Below are positions 58,915-64,000 of a DNA stretch of 64,000 nt, one piece after another. The DNA is taken from assembly GCA_012103075.1 (NCBI GenBank), contig JAAVLQ010000001.1, positions 186,001-250,000 of the forward strand. Direction: 5' to 3'. Within the stretch, counting starts at the first letter, position 1. Every line of letters starts with the position of its first letter. The notes beneath the pieces are model-generated. The model worked only from the letters and a program-made list of their open reading frames with translations, did not search any database and was not told the DNA's origin. A program made the position numbers and the translations under genes. The stretch is from Brucella cytisi. GTDB taxonomy: Bacteria; Pseudomonadota; Alphaproteobacteria; Rhizobiales; Rhizobiaceae.

Positions 58915-61039
58915 ATGAGGAAGCGGAGGGGCGCTTCAGCTTCGACGGAAGGCACGATGGCGCACACGTCCGAGCAGGACTTCCGCATCCTTTTCACAAC
59001 CCATCCGACACCGATGTGGGTTTATGATCCGGAGACGCTGCATTTCATCGTGATGAATGACGCTGCCTATCGGCTCTATGGATATACCGCTGATGAAATT
59101 CCGGGAATGACAGTGCTCGATATTCGGCCCCAGACAGAACGGGATCGAATGCTGGCTGCCATTCGTGATCGCAGCGACCTTGAACGACCGGAGCGCTGGC
59201 AACATCTGCGCGCGAATGGTGAAATCATTGATGTTCTGACTTACGGACGTCAAGTGCTGTTTGACGGTAAGGAAGCGATTCTCGCCATTGTTCAGGACAG
59301 GACAGAGTTGGCAGAAGCCAATCGTCAGGCAAACCACGCCCAAACCCTGCTGGACAGCCTCGTCAACAATCTGCCGCTTGGTGTCTTCGTCAAGGATATG
59401 CACGATGACGGTCGGTATGTGCTCTACAATCAGGCCGCATCAGCGGCGAGCGGACAGCCGGTAGACGAAGCCATCGGTTCGACCGACCTCGATCTTTTCC
59501 CTGAACGCGAGGCAACCGTCATCATCCAGCAAGATCGCACGGCGATGCGGCGTCGGGGCGTGTTGAACGTCGAACGCAAGATCGAGCGCAAGGACGGAAC
59601 GTCGCGAACGATGCGGATCATAAAATGTTCGATCCCACCGGTCGAGGGCAACGAGCCCCGCTATTTGATCGGGCTCGTTGAGGATATAACCGAACGGCGT
59701 GAGATCGAGGAACGCATGGCACATATTGCCATGCATGACAGTCTGACAGGCTTGCCGAACCGCGCCTATTTTGCTCACCATGTCGAGAGCCTGTTGAAAA
59801 AGGGCGGGGATTCCGAGCCTTTTGCCTTGTTCTACCTTGATATCGATCATTTCAAGAACATCAACGACAATATCGGGCATCAGGCTGGCGACCAGCTTTT
59901 GCAAGAAGTGGCGCGTCGACTGAAGCAGATCACGACTTCGGATGAATTCATTGCCCGGCTGGGAGGCGACGAATTTGCCATTGTCTACCGAAACGGGACA
60001 CTGGCACAAATTGCAATGTTCGCTGACCGTATCCTTTCTGCTTTTCAGGATCCGTTCGAACTGGTGCGCAATTCAGAATTCGTCGCCTGCAGCATGGGCA
60101 TCACCCGGGCGCCATTGCATGGAGACAATCCCGATGTGCTGATGCGCAATGCCGATCTCGCGCTTTATGCTTCAAAATCAGGTGGACGTCGTACATTCCG
60201 GTTCTATCAGCACTCCCTGCGTCTGGCGGCGGAGAAGCGTTATGTCATGACCGGCGAACTTCGTCAGGCTCTGCTGGATGAACAGTTTGAACTGCATTAT
60301 CAACCGATTTTCAATCTTGAGAGCGGCAAGATTTCCGGCTTTGAAGCGCTGATCCGCTGGCGTCATCCTGATCGCGGTATGGTTTCACCGGCGGAATTCA
60401 TTCCACTGGCAGAAGAAACCGGGCTCATCGGACCGATCGGCGACTGGGTTCTAAGGACTGCATGTCGGGAAGCTGTGCTCTGGCCGGAGGAAATAAAAGT
60501 CTCGGTCAATCTTTCACCGGTCCAGTTCAGTCAGACCACGATCTTGCATTCCGTCACGGATGCGTTGGAAGCAGCGCGTCTTTCACCCGACAGGCTTGAG
60601 CTTGAAATCACGGAGTCGGTCTTCTTGTCGAACAGCAAGAACAATATCGAGTTGCTGTTCGAACTTCGCCGATTGGGCGTTCGTATCGCGATGGATGATT
60701 TCGGGACCGGCTATTCTTCTTTGAGCTATTTGCGATCATTCCCATTTGATAAGATCAAGATTGATCGCAGTTTCGTTTCAGGGATCGAAGTCGATACGCG
60801 CGATCTGGCCATCATTCAGGCTGTGGCAACGCTCGGTGCGGGCTTCAATATTGTCACGACGGCCGAGGGCGTGGAAACCGCACAACAGTTGGAACGTTTG
60901 AAGACCGAGCGTTTTGGCGAAGTGCAGGGGTTTCTTGACCGGGCGGCCAATGCCTGCCGGAGACGTGCATTCCTTTATCCAGAATCGCAGCAATGTCGGT
61001 CTGGAAATGCCTGCAGCACACAACCGATTGCCGATTTAG
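58915..61039 (+). CDS. PAS-PAS-GGDEF-EAL cyclic-di-GMP enzyme (frameshift near the end)
   Basis: The protein senses through two PAS domains (FRILFTTHPTPMWVYDPETLHFIVMND and LLDSLVNNLPLGVFVKDMHDDGRYVLYNQ) and has a diguanylate cyclase domain (HDSLTGLPNRAYF, FYLDIDHFKNINDNIGH, RLGGDEFAIV) and a phosphodiesterase domain (GFEALIRWRHP with the EAL triplet, DDFGTGYSSLSYLRSFPFDKIKIDRSFV). Both active sites look intact, so the net direction cannot be predicted. No membrane segment is visible. An extra T at about 60933 shifts the last 35 codons; corrected, it ends VGLEMPAAHNRLPI at 61039. ATG 58915 follows GAGGG by seven bases. Confidence 0.92.
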
Positions 61040-61204
61040 GGCATCGCCCACTTGTTATTGAGCGGCGCTCGAAAAGCCATAACACCAGACGAAAAGTCCA
61101 ATCCGAACCTCGCCTTAAAAGGGCTTGACCTTCCAACGGTGGGAAGCCCTATCTAGAGAGCAACTCTCGAATTATGCCCTTTCCGGGCGATGAAAGGGAT
61201 TGCC

Positions 61205-63687
61205 ATGAACAAGCCGGTTAATCACGAAACCATCAGTTTTCCAGTGCCCGTCGAAGGGATGAGCTGCGCGTCTTGCGTGTCATCCGTTGAAAAAGCTGTG
61301 TCTAAAGTTCCGGGCGTCGACAAGGTTTCCGTCAATCTTGCGACCGAACGTGCCGATGTGACTTTCAAAGGCGCACCGGATTTGCCGTCGGTGATCGATG
61401 CCATTCGCAAGGCAGGTTACGATGTCCCGGCAGGGAACATTGATCTTGCTATTGAAGGCATGACTTGCGCTTCCTGCGTCAGCAAGGTTGAAAAAGCGCT
61501 TAACGCTGTTCCGGGCGTGATGCGCGCCAGCGTCAATCTTGCGACCGAACGTGCCCATGTGGAACTGGCCGGGCCGGTACAGCCCTCCGAACTCATCAAG
61601 GCGGTTGAACAGGCAGGTTATGAGGCGCGTTCGCTGGATGACGCGCAGAGCGACGTCAAGCAGGAAACGCAGTCCGAGAAGCGGGATGCTGAAGCGGCAG
61701 AACTGAAGAAAAGCGTCATTCTCTCTGCCGTTTTGACCTTGCCCGTTTTCATTATGGAAATGGGTTCGCATCTGATCCCTGCGGTTCTTATGTTCGTCAT
61801 GGACAGGATCGGTATGCAGAACAGCTGGTATCTGCAGCTTGTGTTCACCACGCTGGTTCTGTTCGGTCCGGGATTGCGCTTTTTCAAAAAGGCATTCCGG
61901 CGCTGTTGCGCGGCACGCCTGACATGAATTCGCTGGTTGTGGTTGGCACGCTTGCCGCATGGGGCTATTCGGTGGTCGCGACTTTCCTTCCCGGTGTGCT
62001 GCCGGAAGGCACGGTGAATGTTTATTTCGAGGCTGCCGCCGTCATCGTCACATTGATCCTGATCGGGCGTTATCTGGAGGCGCGTGCCAAGGGACGCACC
62101 AGTGCGGCTATCAGCCGGCTGGTCGGCTTACAGGCGAAGTCGGCGCGTGTGGTGCGTAATGGCGAGACGATCGATGTGCCGCTGGAAGATGTTCGCGCTG
62201 GTGACGTCGTACAAGTCCGCCCCGGCGAGAAAGTGCCGGTCGACGGCGAGGTGATCGAAGGTTCGTCCTATGTGGATGAATCGATGATTACCGGCGAGCC
62301 TGTACCTGTTGCCAAGGAAAAGGGCGCGGAAGTGGTCGGCGGTACGATCAATAAAACCGGTGCTTTCACCTTCCGTGCAACCAAGGTTGGCCGTGATATG
62401 GTGATCTCGCAGATCATCCGCATGGTCGAGGACGCTCAGGCCGACAAGCTGCCAATTCAGGCAAAGGTCGACAAGGTGACCGGCTGGTTCGTACCCGCTG
62501 TTATGGCAGCCGCAGCACTGACCTTCGCTTTGTGGCTTGTGATCGGTGGCACGGGCATGCTGGGTTACGCGCTGGTGAACGCCATTGCGGTTCTCATCAT
62601 CGCCTGCCCGTGTGCCATGGGCCCCGCCACACCAACATCCATCATGGTCGGTACCGGTCGTGCAGCCGAGTTCGGCGTCCTGTTTCGCCGCGGTGATGCT
62701 TTGCAGACCTTGCGCGATGTTTCCGTTATCGCCGTCGACAAGACCGGTACGCTGACACAGGGAAAGCCCGCTTTGGCCCATTTTGCGACGGTCGATGGCT
62801 TTTGAAAAGGATGAACTTCTGGCACTTGTCGCGGCTGTGGAGGCACGTTCCGAACACCCGATTGCCGACGCGATTGTAGAAGCAGCGAAAGAGAAGGGAT
62901 TGAAGCTTGCGGATGTATCGGCTTTCGAAGCCGTACCGGATTTGGTCTGAAGGCTCATGTGTCCGGCCATGAGATTGCCATCGGCGCTGATCGTTACATG
63001 GCGAAACTCGGTCATGATGTTGCTGTCTTTGCCAATGATGCGAAGCGTCTCGGTAATGAAGGGCAGTCTCCGCTCTATGCAGCTGTCGATGGTAAGCTGG
63101 CAGCAATCCTGACTGTTGCCGACCCAATGAAGGAAACCACGCCAGCGGCGATTGCTGCCCTGCACGAGCAGGGGCTGAAGGTAGCCATGATCACCGGCGA
63201 TAACCGCCGCACGGCGGAAGCCATCGCAAAACGTCTCGGCATCGATGAAGTCGTTGCAGAAGTGCTGCCAGACGGCAAGGTTGAAGCGTTGAAGCGGCTT
63301 TCGGCAGGTGGCAAGCGGATTGCCTTTGTCGGTGATGGTATCAACGATGCGCCTGCATTGGCTGCTGCCGATGTCGGCATTGCGATTGGCACTGGCACGG
63401 ATATTGCGATTGAAAGCGCGGATGTGGTGTTGATGTCGGGCGATCTGCGCGGCGTGGTCAATGCCATTGCCATATCGAAGGCGACGATCCGTAATATCAG
63501 CGAAAACCTGTTTTGGGCCTTTGCCTATAACGTCGCGCTGATCCCTGTCGCGGCGGGTGTCCTCTATCCGTTCACTGGCACGTTGTTGTCACCGGTTCTG
63601 GCGGCAGGCGCCATGGCTTTCTCCAGCATCTTCGTGCTGAGCAATGCCTTGCGGCTCAAGGTTTTTAAAAGCCCGATAGAGGCCTGA
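61205..63687 (+). CDS. copA: CopA-type copper-exporting P-type ATPase (three frameshifts)
   Basis: A P1B-ATPase that pumps Cu(I) out of the cytoplasm. Two N-terminal heavy-metal domains carry [15 protein letters not shown] and [15 protein letters not shown]. The membrane metal site is [11 protein letters not shown], the phosphorylation site DKTGTLT, then [27 protein letters not shown] and [36 protein letters not shown]. Breaks are at about 61903, 62804 (one extra T) and 62940 (GG for GGG). The Pro in CAMGPATP replaces the near-invariant Leu: GGCCCCGCC stands where GGCCTGGCC is expected, a CCTGG site. ATG 61205 is MNKPVN. Confidence 0.93.
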
Positions 63688-63694
63688 GCAAAAG

Positions 63695-63727
63695 AAAGGC
63701 GCGGTGTTGACCGCGCCTTTTTGTTTC
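63695..63727 (+). terminator. Terminator after copA
   Basis: AAAGGCGCGGT and ACCGCGCCTTT pair around GTTG, followed by TTGTTTC. It ends seven bases after the copA stop codon begins its spacer. Confidence 0.92.
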
Positions 63728-63822
63728 AGAGCATTTCCAGCAAAAGTGCGAAGCGGTTTTGCGTAGGATAATGCGTACAAACAAAGACATAGAGCGGTTC
63801 CGTTTCAACCGGAACCGCTCTA
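63728..63822 (+). repeat. Mosaic intergenic repeat copy, two modules
   Basis: AGAGCATTTCCAGCAAAAG, GCGAAGCGGTTTTGCG and GATAATGCG form the first module; TAGAGCGGTTCCG-TTTCAAC-CGGAACCGCTCTA forms the second, a perfect 13-base stem. It fills the gap between copA and the next gene. Confidence 0.75.
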
Positions 63823-63999
63823 ATGAGTTCCTACAGCCTTGCCGTATGTCCGGACCACATTGCGGACGGCCTCCACTATCAAGGCGTGGGGCGTCGCTTC
63901 AATCTCACCCGAGGCGACAGCCGGATAAAGCGTGCCCAGATACTGGCTGATCAGCGTTTCCGGTATCTTGCGCCCTTCCAGACGTTTCAAAAGCGCATC
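63820..63999 (-). CDS. Unrecognised CDS, C-terminal part (cut by window edge)
   Basis: Reading the minus strand from the window end gives 59 codons and a TAG at 63820-63822: it starts DALLKRLEGRKIPETLISQY, continues through GTLYPAVASGEIEATPHA and ends VRTYGKAVGTH. Codon use is like its neighbours. I do not recognise the family. The stop overlaps the last three bases of the repeat. Confidence 0.55.
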   Translation of the reverse strand, partial: DALLKRLEGRKIPETLISQYLGTLYPAVASGEIEATPHALIVEAVRNVVRTYGKAVGTH

Positions 64000-64000
64000 G

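Noticed and set aside
1..64000. Defence systems, prophage, transposons or CRISPR
   Set aside because: No integrase, transposase, nuclease-helicase module or direct-repeat array was seen; the inverted repeats are short non-coding elements.

Overview
The window reads as chromosomal core DNA of a Brucella/Ochrobactrum-type alphaproteobacterium (Rhizobiales). Pointers are the gene order lptC-lptA-lptB-rpoN-hpf-ptsN, a BA14K-family antigen, metH next to a BabR/BlxR-like LuxR regulator as in Brucella, the grpE/hrcA/rph/rdgB/hemW/rsmI block, ROSE-type heat-shock control of hsp20, and many copies of a mosaic intergenic repeat. I see no phage, plasmid, transposase or CRISPR array.

Layout: 1-6.1 kb lipopolysaccharide transport, sigma-54 and nitrogen PTS genes. 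6.2-7.7 kb hsp20 and DUF1150 under an RpoH promoter and RNA thermometer, then DUF2244. 7.8-11.1 kb nth, a CysZ-like membrane protein, a PfkB kinase and a TRIC-type membrane protein. 11.4-17.8 kb grpE, hrcA and, divergently, rph, a VOC protein, rdgB, hemW, rsmI and yraN. 18.1-22.8 kb sulfite reduction operon (cysG, DUF2849, cysI, cysH, DUF934). 22.9-24.8 kb small genes, ogt and BA14K. 25.1-31.5 kb metH, the LuxR regulator and a class III aminotransferase. 31.8-35.5 kb sulfate activation (cysD, cysNC, cysQ). 35.7-37.7 kb tRNA-Pro(CGG) and two regulators. 38.4-40.8 kb glpR-glpD. 40.9-46.6 kb a Fis-type regulator with aldehyde and alcohol dehydrogenases, DUF779 and a LacI regulator. 46.6-50.6 kb a sulfatase-fold transferase and an ABC exporter. 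51.1-52.5 kb a second aldehyde dehydrogenase. 52.5-58.7 kb a thiamine operon under a TPP riboswitch. 58.9-63.7 kb a PAS-GGDEF-EAL protein and a copper ATPase.

Two sulfur clusters cooperate: CysD/CysNC activate sulfate, CysH and CysI reduce it, CysG makes siroheme for CysI, CysQ clears the nucleotide by-product and MetH consumes homocysteine. The thiamine operon holds the thiazole branch plus pyrimidine salvage, but neither thiC nor thiZ.

The main caveat is sequence quality. About half of the conserved genes, including normally essential ones such as lptB and grpE, carry single-base indels, mostly in homopolymers. In addition, I found no intact CCWGG pentamer anywhere in 64 kb, and at many places where a conserved protein demands CCTGG or CCAGG the sequence is corrupted. 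This looks like systematic miscalling at a methylated CCWGG motif, so the frameshifts below should be read as probable sequencing errors rather than pseudogenes. Genes are therefore given at their full intended span.
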